Source: RGIG4608 sp051867875 (GTDB lineage Bacteria > Bacillota > Clostridia > Oscillospirales > CAG-272). From it: a stretch of 64,000 nucleotides of DNA. A program made the position numbers and the translations under genes. The stretch spans positions 36,013 to 100,012 of the forward strand of contig JBJDZG010000030.1 in assembly GCA_051867875.1 (NCBI GenBank). The letters run 5' to 3'. This document shows positions 25,596 through 34,735 of this stretch, piece by piece. Each line of letters starts with the position of its first letter. Positions within the stretch are counted from its first letter, which is position 1. A model generated the notes under the pieces. It saw only the letters and a program-made list of their open reading frames with translations. It did no database searches and had not been told where the DNA came from.

Positions 25596-25622
25596 AAAAG
25601 CACCCTGCGGGGTGCTTTTTTA
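25596..25622 (+). terminator. Terminator after the kinase-like gene
   Basis: AAGCACC-CTGC-GGGGTGCTT with TTTTTT tail. It lies between convergent genes. Confidence 0.9.
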
Positions 25623-25639
25623 GTTGCGGTATTCTTTTT

Positions 25640-25921
25640 TCAAAGACTTTGGAGAAAGTCGGTAAGGAGTCTTTTTTGTTTCGGAGAGAGCTTTGAAATT
25701 GCCAATGACGTTTCGTTTTCTTCGTTTCCCTCGTCAAAAAACTCGCCAAGCGAAATGCTCATAGCATCGCACAAAAGCTCCAGATGATTAACTGTGATGT
25801 CAGCCTGCCCAAGTTCAATCCTGCGCAGATGCGTCTGCGATACGCCTGCGCGCTCTGCCAAAGCATTCTGTGTTAGTCCGTACTGCTTTCTTAAATTTGC
25901 CAAACGCTCGCCAACATTCAT
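25640..25921 (-). CDS. XRE-family HTH repressor
   Basis: 93 residues. A single Cro/C1 HTH occupies residues 1-60 (RLANLRKQYGLTQNALAER, then VSQTHLRRIELGQADITVNHLELLCDAM). The last 30 residues are acidic and then basic, probably a dimerisation tail. The start is preceded by GGAGGGC. A perfect 16-bp palindrome lies in its own promoter and a related site lies in the promoter of the divergent LRR gene, so it most likely represses both. Confidence 0.9.
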   Translation of the reverse strand: MNVGERLANLRKQYGLTQNALAERAGVSQTHLRRIELGQADITVNHLELLCDAMSISLGEFFDEGNEENETSLAISKLSPKQKRLLTDFLQSL

Positions 25922-25937
25922 AATCAGCCCTCCTATT

Positions 25938-25953
25938 TAGTCTTATAAGACTA
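25938..25953. promoter_or_regulatory. Operator palindrome of the XRE repressor
   Basis: TAGTCTTATAAGACTA, perfect dyad, between the XRE start and its -10 (TATACT on the minus strand). Confidence 0.75.
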
Positions 25954-25992
25954 GTATAGCACATTTTTAATGTAAAAATTAGTCAAATAGTG

Positions 25993-26021
25993 TTGACAAA
26001 TTAGTCTTATAGTGCTAAAAT
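25993..26021 (+). promoter_or_regulatory. Promoter of the LRR surface-protein gene with embedded operator-like sites
   Basis: TTGACA (25993-25998), 17 nt, TAAAAT (26016-26021). The spacer carries TTAGTCTTATAGTGCTAA (26001-26018), a degenerate copy of the XRE palindrome. A third half-site TTAGTCAAATAGTG lies just upstream (~25979). Confidence 0.75.
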
Positions 26022-26056
26022 ATTAATGAATAGACAGAAAATGGTTGCTGTCTTGA

Positions 26057-26094
26057 CAACCGAGCCGATTTTTTCGGCATCTCGGCTTCGGTTG
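26057..26094 (+). other. Leader hairpin before the LRR gene
   Basis: CAACCGAGCCGA / TCGGCTTCGGTTG stem followed by CCGCACTTTTTATTT. It is strong and U-rich enough to act as an attenuator or as a 5' stabilising hairpin. Confidence 0.5.
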
Positions 26095-26135
26095 CCGCAC
26101 TTTTTATTTATATTTCATTTTCAGGAGGAAAAGAA

Positions 26136-29100
26136 ATGAAAAAATCAATACTAATTATCATCATCGCCGCGGCGGTAGTGCTTGTCGGCGTAATCGTCGG
26201 CGCACTTGTGCTCACGAATGGGGGCTCGCCCGAGAGCGGACTTGCATTTACGCTAAACGACGACGGAGAAACGTACAGTGTAACGGGAATCGGCACTTGC
26301 ACCGATACGGATATAGTAATTCCCAAAACATACAAAGGAAAACCCGTAACGAGTATCGGCGATTATGCGTTCTTATGCTGTAACGCACTTACAAGCATAA
26401 CAATACCAGACAGCATAACGAGTATCGGCGATTATGCGTTCTACGGTTGCGATAATCTTCAATACAATACCTATGACAACGCATTGTATCTGGGCAATTC
26501 GGAAAATCCCTATGTAATTCTCATCAAGGCTGTTAATACAGATATAACCTCATGTGTAATCAATGATAACGCCAAAATAATCTACGATTATGCGTTCGAA
26601 GACTGTCGCGGACTCACGAGTCTTACAATCGGCAACGGCGTAACGAGTATCGGCGATTATGCGTTCAACGACTGTAGCGGACTTACAAGCATAACAATAC
26701 CCGACAGCGTAAAGATTATCGACCGGGGTGCATTCTCCGGCTGTAGCGGACTAACAAGCTTAACAATCGGCAACGGCGTAACGAGTATCGGCTCTTATGC
26801 GTTCTCCCGCTGCAGCGGACTTACAAGCATAACAATCGGTAACAGCGTAACGAGTATCGGCGAGGATGCGTTCTACGGATGTAGCGGACTTACAAGCGTA
26901 ACCGTTCCCGACAGTGTAACGAGTATCGGTTCTTCTGCATTCTCCGGTTGCGATAATCTGCAATACAATACGTATGACAACGCATTGTATCTGGGCAATT
27001 CTAAAAATCCCTATGTAGTTCTTATCAAGGCTGTTAATAAAAATATAACTTCATGTGTAATAAATGAGAATACTAAAATAATCTACAATTTTGCGTTCGA
27101 CAGCTGTAGAGTACTTACAAGCTTAACAATCGGCAACGGCGTAACGAGTATCGGCGATTATGCGTTCCGGGGCTGTAACGAACTTACAAGCATAACAATA
27201 CCCGACGGTGTAACGAGTATCGGTGTCGGGGCGTTCTACAACTGCACCGGACTTACAAGCGTAACAATCGGCAACGGTGTAACGAGTATCGGAGATGAGG
27301 TGTTCAAAGACTGTACCGCACTTACAAGCATAACAATACCCGACAGCATAACGAGTATCGGTTCTTCTGCATTCTCCGGTTGCAACAATCTGCAATACAA
27401 TACGTATGACAACGCATTGTATCTGGGCAATTCTAAAAATCCCTATGTAGTTCTTATCAAGGCTGTTAATAAAAATATAACTTCATGTGTAATAAATGAG
27501 AATACTAAAATAATCTACAATTTTGCGTTCGACAGCTGTAGAGTACTTACAAGCTTAACAATCGGCAACGGCGTAACGAGTATCGGCGATTATGCGTTCC
27601 GGGGCTGTAACGAACTTACAAGCATAACAATACCCGACGGTGTAACGAGTATCGGTGTCGGGGCGTTCTTCAACTGCACCGGACTTACAAGCGTAACAAT
27701 CGGCAACGGCGTAACGAGTATCGGCGATTATGCGTTCTTCTGCTGTGATGCACTTACAAGCTTAACAATACCCGACAGCGTAACGAGTATCGGCGATTAT
27801 GCGTTCTACGGATGTAGCGGACTTACAAGCGTAACAATCGGCAACGGCGTAACGAGTATCGGCGATTATGCGTTCTTCTGCTGTGATGCACTTACAAGCT
27901 TAACAATCGGCAACGGCGTAACGAGTATCGGCGATTATGCGTTCAACGACTGTAGCGGACTTACAAGCATAACAATACCCGACAGCGTAAAGATTATCGA
28001 CCGGGGTGCATTCTCCGGCTGTAGCGGACTAACAAGCGTAACAATCGGTAACAGCGTAACGAGTATCGGCGGCAGTGCATTCTCCGGCTGTACCGCACTT
28101 ACAAGCATAACAATACCCAACAGCGTAACGAGTATCGGCGAGAGTGCGTTCAGGGGATGTAGCGGACTAACAAGCGTAACAATCGGTAACAGCGTAACGA
28201 GTATCGGCGGCAGTGCATTCTCCGGCTGTACCGCACTTACAAGCATAACAATACCCAACAGCGTAACGAGTATCGGCGACGGTGCGTTCTACGGTTGCGA
28301 TAATCTTCAATACAATACTTATGACAATGCATTGTATTTGGGCAATTCGGAAAATCCCTATTTAGTTCTTATCAAGGCTGTTAATCAAAATATAACTTCA
28401 TGTGTAATCAATGAGAATACTAAAACAATAGGCGATGGGGCGTTCGAAGACTGTCGCGGACTCACGAGTCTTACAATCGGCAACGGCGTAACGAGTATCG
28501 GCAATTATGCATTCAACGGCTGTAGCGGACTTACAAGTATATCAATCCCCGACAGCGTAACGAGTATAGGCTTTTATGCGTTCTACGGATGTAGCGGACT
28601 TACAAGCGTAACGATACCCGACAGCGTAAAGATTATCGACATGGGTGCATTCTCCGGCTGTAGCGGACTTACAAGCATAACAATCGGCAACGGCGTAACG
28701 AGTATCGGCAGTTATGCGTTCTCCGGCTGTACCGGACTTACAAGCGTAACAATTCCCGACAGCGTAAAGATTATCGACATGGGTGCATTCTCCGGCTGTA
28801 CCGCACTTACAAGCATAACAATCGGCAACGGCGTAACGAGCATCGGCGAGAGTGCGTTCAGGGGATGTAGCGGACTAACAAGCGTAACAATCGGTAACAG
28901 CGTAACGAGTATCGGCGGCAGTGCATTCTCCGGCTGTACCGCACTTACAAGCATAACAATACCCAACAGCGTAACGAGTATCGGCAGTTATGCGTTCTCC
29001 GGCTGTACCGGACTTACAAGCGTAACAATTCCCGATAGCGTAACGAGTATCGGCAGTGATGCATTCTCCGGCTGTAGCGGACTTACAAGCGTAACAATCG

Positions 29101-29843
29101 GCAGTGGCGTAACGAGTATCGGCAACGGTGCATTCTCTGGCTGTACCGCACTTACAAGCGTAACAATTCCCGACGGCGTAACGAGTGTCGGCAATTATGC
29201 GTTTTCCTTCTGTAGCGGACTTACAAGCATAACGATACCCGACAGTGTAACGAGCGTCGGCTTCAGTGCATTCTACGGCTGTCGCAGACTTACAAGCGTA
29301 ACAATCGGCAGCGGCGTAACGAGTATCGCCTCTGATGCGTTCGACGGCTGTGTTAACATCCAATTCAACGTTTATGACAATGCGTTGTATTTGGGCAATT
29401 CGGAAAATCCCTATTTAGTTCTTATCAAGGCTGTTAATCAAAATATAACTTCATGTGTAATCAATGAGAATACTAAAACAATAGGCGATGGGGCGTTCGA
29501 AGACTGTCGCGGACTCACGAGTCTTACAATCGGCAACGGCGTAACGAGTATCGGCAATTATGCGTTCTTCTGCTGTGATGCACTTACAAGCTTAACAATA
29601 CCCGACAGCGTAACGAGTATCGGCGAGAGTGCGTTCTACGGCTGCAGCGGACTAACAAGCGTAACGATACCCAACAGCGTAACGAGTATCGGCGAGAGTG
29701 CGTTCAACGACTGTAGCGGACTTACGGATATCCACTATAACGGCACGAAAGCCGAGTGGAATGCAATCAAAAAAGGTTGGTATTGGAACTACAGTACAGG
29801 CAACTACACAATCCACTGCACCGACGGCGATTTGAGCAAATAA
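26136..29843 (+). CDS. BspA-type leucine-rich-repeat surface protein
   Basis: 1235 residues, AGGAGG upstream. N-terminal membrane helix (~5-27) as anchor or signal. Nearly the whole rest is LRR_5 repeats of 23 residues (consensus SITIPDSVTSIGDYAFYGCSGLT). They are interrupted five times by a ~45-residue module (NLQYNTYDNALYLGNS, NPYVVLIKAVN, ITSCVINE). The C-terminus reads IHYNGTKAEWNAI, the usual end of this family. Such proteins bind host or other bacterial surfaces. No sortase motif is seen. The DNA is a mosaic of near-identical units, including a ~432-bp tandem duplication (26921 and 27353). An XRE repressor is divergent upstream. Confidence 0.93.
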   Translation: MKKSILIIIIAAAVVLVGVIVGALVLTNGGSPESGLAFTLNDDGETYSVTGIGTCTDTDIVIPKTYKGKPVTSIGDYAFLCCNALTSITIPDSITSIGDYAFYGCDNLQYNTYDNALYLGNSENPYVILIKAVNTDITSCVINDNAKIIYDYAFEDCRGLTSLTIGNGVTSIGDYAFNDCSGLTSITIPDSVKIIDRGAFSGCSGLTSLTIGNGVTSIGSYAFSRCSGLTSITIGNSVTSIGEDAFYGCSGLTSVTVPDSVTSIGSSAFSGCDNLQYNTYDNALYLGNSKNPYVVLIKAVNKNITSCVINENTKIIYNFAFDSCRVLTSLTIGNGVTSIGDYAFRGCNELTSITIPDGVTSIGVGAFYNCTGLTSVTIGNGVTSIGDEVFKDCTALTSITIPDSITSIGSSAFSGCNNLQYNTYDNALYLGNSKNPYVVLIKAVNKNITSCVINENTKIIYNFAFDSCRVLTSLTIGNGVTSIGDYAFRGCNELTSITIPDGVTSIGVGAFFNCTGLTSVTIGNGVTSIGDYAFFCCDALTSLTIPDSVTSIGDYAFYGCSGLTSVTIGNGVTSIGDYAFFCCDALTSLTIGNGVTSIGDYAFNDCSGLTSITIPDSVKIIDRGAFSGCSGLTSVTIGNSVTSIGGSAFSGCTALTSITIPNSVTSIGESAFRGCSGLTSVTIGNSVTSIGGSAFSGCTALTSITIPNSVTSIGDGAFYGCDNLQYNTYDNALYLGNSENPYLVLIKAVNQNITSCVINENTKTIGDGAFEDCRGLTSLTIGNGVTSIGNYAFNGCSGLTSISIPDSVTSIGFYAFYGCSGLTSVTIPDSVKIIDMGAFSGCSGLTSITIGNGVTSIGSYAFSGCTGLTSVTIPDSVKIIDMGAFSGCTALTSITIGNGVTSIGESAFRGCSGLTSVTIGNSVTSIGGSAFSGCTALTSITIPNSVTSIGSYAFSGCTGLTSVTIPDSVTSIGSDAFSGCSGLTSVTIGSGVTSIGNGAFSGCTALTSVTIPDGVTSVGNYAFSFCSGLTSITIPDSVTSVGFSAFYGCRRLTSVTIGSGVTSIASDAFDGCVNIQFNVYDNALYLGNSENPYLVLIKAVNQNITSCVINENTKTIGDGAFEDCRGLTSLTIGNGVTSIGNYAFFCCDALTSLTIPDSVTSIGESAFYGCSGLTSVTIPNSVTSIGESAFNDCSGLTDIHYNGTKAEWNAIKKGWYWNYSTGNYTIHCTDGDLSK
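26921..27784 (+). repeat. Tandem ~432-bp duplication inside the LRR gene
   Basis: The units starting at 26921 and 27353 are almost identical for ~370 bp and exactly 144 codons apart. A second pair of ~200-bp near-identical segments lies at ~28313-28511 and ~29371-29568. Confidence 0.85.
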
Positions 29844-29863
29844 TAATCAAATAAATGAAACTT

Positions 29864-29894
29864 CCGCCCCGACACAATGTGTAGGGGCGGTTTT
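29864..29894 (+). terminator. Terminator/REP-like hairpin after the LRR gene
   Basis: CCGCCCC / GGGGCGG with a 13-nt loop and TTTT tail; it resembles the REP families in composition. Convergent with the ATPase gene. Confidence 0.7.
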
Positions 29895-29952
29895 GACGCT
29901 CGGCAGCAAACAGGTTTTTCGGAGAAAAGCGGCATTTTCACCTGCTAATCTC

Positions 29953-32703
29953 TCAAAATCCTCCGTTATGTCCCGTGAAGCGCCAGAGAATTTTTCGCAA
30001 AAACTCAAAAGGAATGGCAAGCGCCGCCATGCCGACAGTAAAGGCGAGCTCGCGGAGTGTCAAGGGCGTCGCACGGAGCACCGCACCGCCAAAATAGATA
30101 AAAACGAGCTGAATAGCGCAAATTATCAGCATTATCAGTACGAATGCGGGATTTTTGTCAATTCCGACGAAAAGATTAAGTCTGTCCGTTCTTGAATTGA
30201 CGCACTGCACGACGCTCAAAAAGATGAAAAGCGCAAAAAATGCCGAAAGGAGCACCGCGTCGTTTTCGCTCTGCCTGAAAATTTGCGTACAGAACGGCGC
30301 TTTGAGAAAGAGCATTGACAGTAGCACGCCGAAGGAGCCCGTTATAAGAATCTGGTGTATCATATAGCCGTTGAGTATCGGCTCGCCCCGCCGTTTGGGA
30401 CGCTCGCGCATACAGCGAGGCAGAGGATACTCGCCCGCAAAAGCAAGACCGCCGAGGGTGTCCATTATCATATTCACCCAGAGCATCTGCGTAACGGTAA
30501 TCGGAGTGCGAAAGCCGAAAAACGGTCCGAGCATACAGACGAGCGCCGAGGAAAAATTCATCGTGAGCTGAAAAACGAGAAATTTTCTAATGCTCTTGAA
30601 AATATTTCTGCCGTAAAGCACTGCCTTGACGATTGAGGCGAGATTGGAGTCGAGAATAACTATGTCCCCCGCGTCCTTCGCCACTTCCGTACCGTTTCCC
30701 ATAGCAAATCCCACGTCGGCAAGCTTTAAGGCGGGCGCGTCGTTGATTCCGTCGCCCGTCATGCCCACGACCAGCTCCTTTGACTGTGCGACGCGCACGA
30801 GTCGGCTTTTGTCGGCGGGCAGTGCGCGGTAAACCACCGAAAGGTGCGAAAGAGCCTCCGAAAGCTCGCTGTCGCTCATCCCGTCAAGCTCGGCGTGACT
30901 CAGGCATAGGTCGTTCTTTTCGTTCAGGATTCCTGTGGCGTTCGCTATACTTCGCGCGGTGCTCTCTCCGTCGCCCGTTATCATAACAACGTCAATTCCC
31001 GCTTGTCTGAGCGTCGCAACGGATTGCTTCGCCTCCTTTCGCACCTCGTCGCAAATCACCGCCGCGCAGATAAGGCGGTATTTGCCCGCTTCCCCGTCCC
31101 CGCGCTCTCCGAGCGCGAGCATAATAATTCTCTTGCCCGCCGAGGCGTGCTGAAATATCTTGTTTTCAAGCGAAAACAGGTCGAGAGCGCCCGCGACCGA
31201 ACCGGCTACGTGGGGCAATATCACCTCGGGAGCGCCTTTTATGTATATTTTTGAACCCAAAGTGGCGATGGAATACTTATTTTTGCTGTCAAACGGCTCT
31301 TTTTCGCCGATTTTTGAATAATCGGGTTTTATGTGCCTTTTCACCGCGTCAAGAAGTGCCCTCTCCGTCGCATTTCCGCCCACGGCGCGCCCTCGTGCGA
31401 GCTTTGAGGACGAATTGTATGCGGAATTTGCGCAAAACTCCTCAAATGCGGTGGGGTTTTTCGCCTTGAACTCGTCCGCGGAGCGCAAAAACATGCCGTC
31501 GGGCAGAATAAACCCCTCAACGCTCATTTTGCCCCTCGTCAGCGTTCCCGTTTTGTCCGTAAAAAGCAAATTCATGCTTCCCGCCGCCTCGATTCCCGTC
31601 GATTTCCGCACTAAAATGTTGTCCTTCATCATTCTGACAACATTTGAGGAAAGCACCACCGCTATCATCATCGGCAAGCCCTCGGGCACGGCGACGATTA
31701 CGACCGTGAGCCCGAGCGTCAGAGCGTCAAGACAGGTAGAAAACATAAATCGGAAATCGGTGATTTTTGATATTATAACCTCGCGCACGAAAGCGCTTTC
31801 AATGAAAAGTGAATAGAAAATGCTGATGAGCGCAACCAGCACCGCGAGCGCGTAGCCGACGGCACTTATCTGCTTTGCAAGGCGCGTGAGTCTTAATTTC
31901 AGCGGACTTTCGCGCACCTCTGTCTGAAGCTCGCGGACTATCGCACCGAGAGATGTCGCATCTCCGACACGGCAGACAAGCATCTCTCCCTCGCCCGATG
32001 AAACGAGGCAGCCCGAAAGGCACGAGGAGTGAGAGGCGGGCAAAAGCTCGTCTTTTTCCACTCCGTCAGCGCCCGAAAAGGGCTTCAAAAGGGGAGATTT
32101 CTGCACTTCTCTGCTCTCCCCCGTCATGGGGGACTGGTCGAGAAAGAGCGAGCCCGAAAGGAGCACGCCGTCCGCGCAGATTTTGTCGCCGGATGAAAGC
32201 AGAACGACGTCTCCGACGACAACCTCGCTTGACGGTATTCGGCAAACCGCCCCCGCGCGCCTTACCGTGCAAGGACTGTCCGCGCGCGCGTTCAGCTTTT
32301 CAAACGCCGAACGGGACGAGTGCTCAGAGAGAGTCGAAATCGTTGTTGCAAGCAGAATTGCAAGTGCGATTCCGCCCGTTTCAAGCCAGTTTATGTCTTT
32401 GAATGTGAAAATTGTGTTGACGGCGAGCGCGATAAGGAGCACTTTTATCACGGGGTCGCCGAGATTTTCAAAAAACGTGCGAAAGAAGCTCTTGCCGCGG
32501 CGTTTTGTCAGCACGTTTGCTCCGTGAGCGGCGCGCGAGCGCATAACTTCCGCGTCGTTAAGACCGTACAAAAGCCCCCTACGGGAGCCCGCCGCGCCTG
32601 ATTTTGTGCCCGTCCTTTCCTTGCCCGAATTGCCGTCGCCTGATTTGCCATCGCCCGATATTCCATCGCCGGTAAGGACTTTTTCAATTAACTTTTCAGC
32701 CAT
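29953..32703 (-). CDS. Calcium-type P-type ATPase (P2)
   Basis: 916 residues. Gly/Ser/Lys-rich N-terminal extension (~15-40), then the cation-ATPase N domain, the actuator loop with MTGESREV, and the transmembrane PEGLPM motif in helix 4. Next come the phosphorylation site DKTGTLT (Asp ~382), the KGAPEVIL nucleotide site and the hinge TGDGINDAPALK. The last helices hold the NMIMDTLGGLAFAGE ion-site motif typical of Ca2+ pumps. It exports Ca2+ (or Mn2+) at the cost of ATP. SD GCGGAGG. A GCACCGGTGC palindrome sits in its upstream region. Confidence 0.92.
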   Translation of the reverse strand: MAEKLIEKVLTGDGISGDGKSGDGNSGKERTGTKSGAAGSRRGLLYGLNDAEVMRSRAAHGANVLTKRRGKSFFRTFFENLGDPVIKVLLIALAVNTIFTFKDINWLETGGIALAILLATTISTLSEHSSRSAFEKLNARADSPCTVRRAGAVCRIPSSEVVVGDVVLLSSGDKICADGVLLSGSLFLDQSPMTGESREVQKSPLLKPFSGADGVEKDELLPASHSSCLSGCLVSSGEGEMLVCRVGDATSLGAIVRELQTEVRESPLKLRLTRLAKQISAVGYALAVLVALISIFYSLFIESAFVREVIISKITDFRFMFSTCLDALTLGLTVVIVAVPEGLPMMIAVVLSSNVVRMMKDNILVRKSTGIEAAGSMNLLFTDKTGTLTRGKMSVEGFILPDGMFLRSADEFKAKNPTAFEEFCANSAYNSSSKLARGRAVGGNATERALLDAVKRHIKPDYSKIGEKEPFDSKNKYSIATLGSKIYIKGAPEVILPHVAGSVAGALDLFSLENKIFQHASAGKRIIMLALGERGDGEAGKYRLICAAVICDEVRKEAKQSVATLRQAGIDVVMITGDGESTARSIANATGILNEKNDLCLSHAELDGMSDSELSEALSHLSVVYRALPADKSRLVRVAQSKELVVGMTGDGINDAPALKLADVGFAMGNGTEVAKDAGDIVILDSNLASIVKAVLYGRNIFKSIRKFLVFQLTMNFSSALVCMLGPFFGFRTPITVTQMLWVNMIMDTLGGLAFAGEYPLPRCMRERPKRRGEPILNGYMIHQILITGSFGVLLSMLFLKAPFCTQIFRQSENDAVLLSAFFALFIFLSVVQCVNSRTDRLNLFVGIDKNPAFVLIMLIICAIQLVFIYFGGAVLRATPLTLRELAFTVGMAALAIPFEFLRKILWRFTGHNGGF

Positions 32704-32746
32704 ATCCGCCGTTTTCCTCCGCTTTCCGATTTTTGCTAAATTATAT

Positions 32747-32756
32747 GCACCGGTGC
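32747..32756. promoter_or_regulatory. Palindrome between divergent ATPase and sbcD-like genes
   Basis: GCACCGGTGC, next to a TATAAT-like -10 for the ATPase (minus strand). Possible operator; regulator unknown. Confidence 0.35.
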
Positions 32757-32769
32757 CCTAAAATATAAG

Positions 32770-32798
32770 TTGACGGGCGAGCGAATTTGTGGTAAAAT
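32770..32798 (+). promoter_or_regulatory. Promoter of the sbcD-like gene
   Basis: TTGACG (32770-32775), 17 nt, TAAAAT (32793-32798). Confidence 0.7.
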
Positions 32799-32870
32799 GG
32801 TTTTGTATAAGCGCGGGAAGTGAATTTCTCCGTCCTAATCAACTAACTATTTTCCAAAGGAACTAAAAAT

Positions 32871-33989
32871 ATGAAAATACTACACATCGGCGACTTTCAT
32901 CTTGACAGCGCATTTTCGGGATTTGATAAGGAAAAGGCGGACGAAAAGCGCGCACAGTTGCGCGAATGCTTCACCCGCGCGCTTGAAATCGCGCGCGAGC
33001 GCGGGGTGGGACTCGTGCTCATCGCGGGCGACCTTTTCGACTCGCCCTTCTGCACTGCGAACACGAGAAAAACCGTCTTTGACGCAATCGAAAAAATCGG
33101 CTGTCCCGTTGTCATAGCACCCGGAAATCACGATTACTACAACAAAAACGGCACTTACGCGGACAAATCCCTGCCCGAAAACGCTTACGTTTTCACCTCA
33201 GGCGAGCTCGGCAGATTTGACTTCGACGAGCTCGGCGTCAGCATTCTCGGATATGCGTTCACATCGGACAGATATGAGGAAAATCCGCTCTCGGGCGAGA
33301 TTCCGCTCTCCGAGCAAAACGTGAATATTCTCTGCGCGCACACCGAACTCGGCGCACCGTATTCAAAATACGCGCCGATAAGCGCGGGGGCAATTTCCCG
33401 CGCAGGTTTTGCGTACGCGGCGCTCGGGCACGTCCATATCGCACCCCCGCCAACGCGTATCGGCGCGAGCCTTGTCGCATACTGCGGTTTCCCGCAGGGA
33501 CGGAGCTTCGACGAGCTCGGCGAGGGCGGCGCTTACATCGTTGACCTCGACGTTGAAACGAAATCCGTAAAACTTGAACGAATCCCGCTTTCAAGGCTTG
33601 AATACAGAATCCAAAAGCTCGATATCACCGCCTGCGAGCGCGACGGCGACGTGATTGACAGGATAAAGAAGCTTATAGCAGAGAATAATTACGGAGAAAA
33701 TACGGCGCTTCGCGTTATTCTTCTCGGAGCCGTGCCGTCCTCGTATTCCATAAGCGAAACGAGGCTTGAAGCATCGCCGGAGTTTGGAAATCTGGCACTC
33801 TTGCAGATTAAAAATGAGAGCACCGCAAATTTTGACCTCGCCTACTTAAAGGATGACATAACCGTCCGCGGTGAGGTCTACCGCAAGCTTTTGCCCCTGC
33901 TCGAATCCGACGACGAAAACGAGCGTGCGCGAGCGTCCCTGGCGCTCACCTTCGCCCTCTCGGCGCTCGATAAAAGGGAGATAATATAA
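32871..33989 (+). CDS. SbcD/YhaO-like DNA repair metallophosphoesterase
   Basis: 372 residues. Calcineurin-type motifs in order: GDFHLDSAF (DxH), IAGDLFDS (GDxxD), PGNHDYY (GNHD), CAHTEL and GHVH (~ residue 186-189). The C-terminal ~150 residues form the capping and partner-binding region. It is the nuclease subunit working with an SMC-like ATPase on DNA ends or hairpins. The ATPase partner gene is next on the strand but ~750 nt away because two repeat elements lie between. The YhaO type is suggested by the partner being YhaN-like. Confidence 0.88.
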   Translation: MKILHIGDFHLDSAFSGFDKEKADEKRAQLRECFTRALEIARERGVGLVLIAGDLFDSPFCTANTRKTVFDAIEKIGCPVVIAPGNHDYYNKNGTYADKSLPENAYVFTSGELGRFDFDELGVSILGYAFTSDRYEENPLSGEIPLSEQNVNILCAHTELGAPYSKYAPISAGAISRAGFAYAALGHVHIAPPPTRIGASLVAYCGFPQGRSFDELGEGGAYIVDLDVETKSVKLERIPLSRLEYRIQKLDITACERDGDVIDRIKKLIAENNYGENTALRVILLGAVPSSYSISETRLEASPEFGNLALLQIKNESTANFDLAYLKDDITVRGEVYRKLLPLLESDDENERARASLALTFALSALDKREII

Positions 33990-34032
33990 ATTCATCCGCG
34001 CATTTTTCGTGCGGGCAAAGCTCCGCGCTTTT

Positions 34033-34355
34033 CGGGGCGTCGAGGACGTCGCCCCCTACGGGTTATATTAAAAATCAATGTTGGGAAAAACAATAGAGTA
34101 GGTGCGTAAGGGTTCGTCAGACACGGGTAGCCGTGAAGATACCGAAGCTCGTTAGCCGCTTTTTCTCTGCAAGTGTAGGCGCAGAGAAAAAGCTAACAAA
34201 AAGAGACGCCGAGCGAGAGTTTCGCTCTCTGCGGAGAGCGAGGCGGGGCTACGCGCCCCACCGCCCGCGCCCGCTTTTGAAAAAGCGGGGCAAAACACCC
34301 GCTTTGGTGCTGTGCAAACACAACAACCGTAGGGGGCGACGTCCTCGACGCCCCG
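34033..34355 (+). repeat. REP-bounded structured element, copy B
   Basis: 323 bp with perfect inverted family-2 REPs at both ends. Same inner hairpins as copy A (TTTTTCTCTGC / GCAGAGAAAAA; CCCGCTTTT / AAAAGCGGG). Confidence 0.75.
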
Positions 34356-34378
34356 TTTTGAAATACAAACGACAAAAT

Positions 34379-34650
34379 GGGCGCGTGCGGGCTCGTCAGA
34401 CAACAGGTAGCCGTAAAGACACGAAAATTCGTTAGCCGATTTTTTCTTTGAAACTAGAGGCACAAAGAAAAAAGCTAACAAAAAAGAAATGCCGAGTGAG
34501 AGTTTCGCTCTCTGCGGAGAGCGAGGCGGGGCTACGCGCCCCACCGCCCGCGCCCGCTTTTGAAAAAGCGGGAGAAAACGACCGCTTGGGTGCGGTGCTA
34601 ACACAGTGCGTGCACCTCACCCGTAGGGGGCGACGTCCCCGACGCCCCCC
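34379..34650 (+). repeat. REP-bounded structured element, copy C (lacks its own left REP)
   Basis: Diverged copy: the U-rich stem became TTTTTTCTTTG / CAAAGAAAAAA with compensating changes on both sides. Right REP variant at 34621-34649 (CGTCCCCGACG). Confidence 0.7.
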
Positions 34651-34735
34651 TATAACTCGTCTTGCAAGTCCCTCAGATACACTTTTTCTCAAAAAAACAG
34701 CATATTTATAAAATATCCTCTGATTCGGAGTAAAA

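Larger units (their letters stand above)
33990..34735. other. Gene-free repeat block splitting the sbcD/sbcC-like operon
   Basis: ~745 nt. Holds element copy B (34033-34355) and copy C (34379-34650) head to tail. The frames here are repeat artefacts. Confidence 0.8.

Noticed and set aside
25978..26021. Possible CRISPR-like or iteron repeats near the XRE gene
   Set aside because: Only three short degenerate units over promoters; operator sites explain them better.
26136..29843. The 69-bp periodic repeats as a CRISPR or satellite array
   Set aside because: They stay in frame and encode the 23-residue LRR consensus throughout.
29953..32703. Possible heavy-metal or K+ P-type ATPase
   Set aside because: There is no CPC motif in helix 6, and the PEGLP and NMIMDTLG motifs fit the Ca2+-pump group.
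34133..34435. Arg-rich open frames across the REP elements
   Set aside because: They arise from the GC-rich repeats, occur in several frames and both strands, and lack ribosome binding sites.
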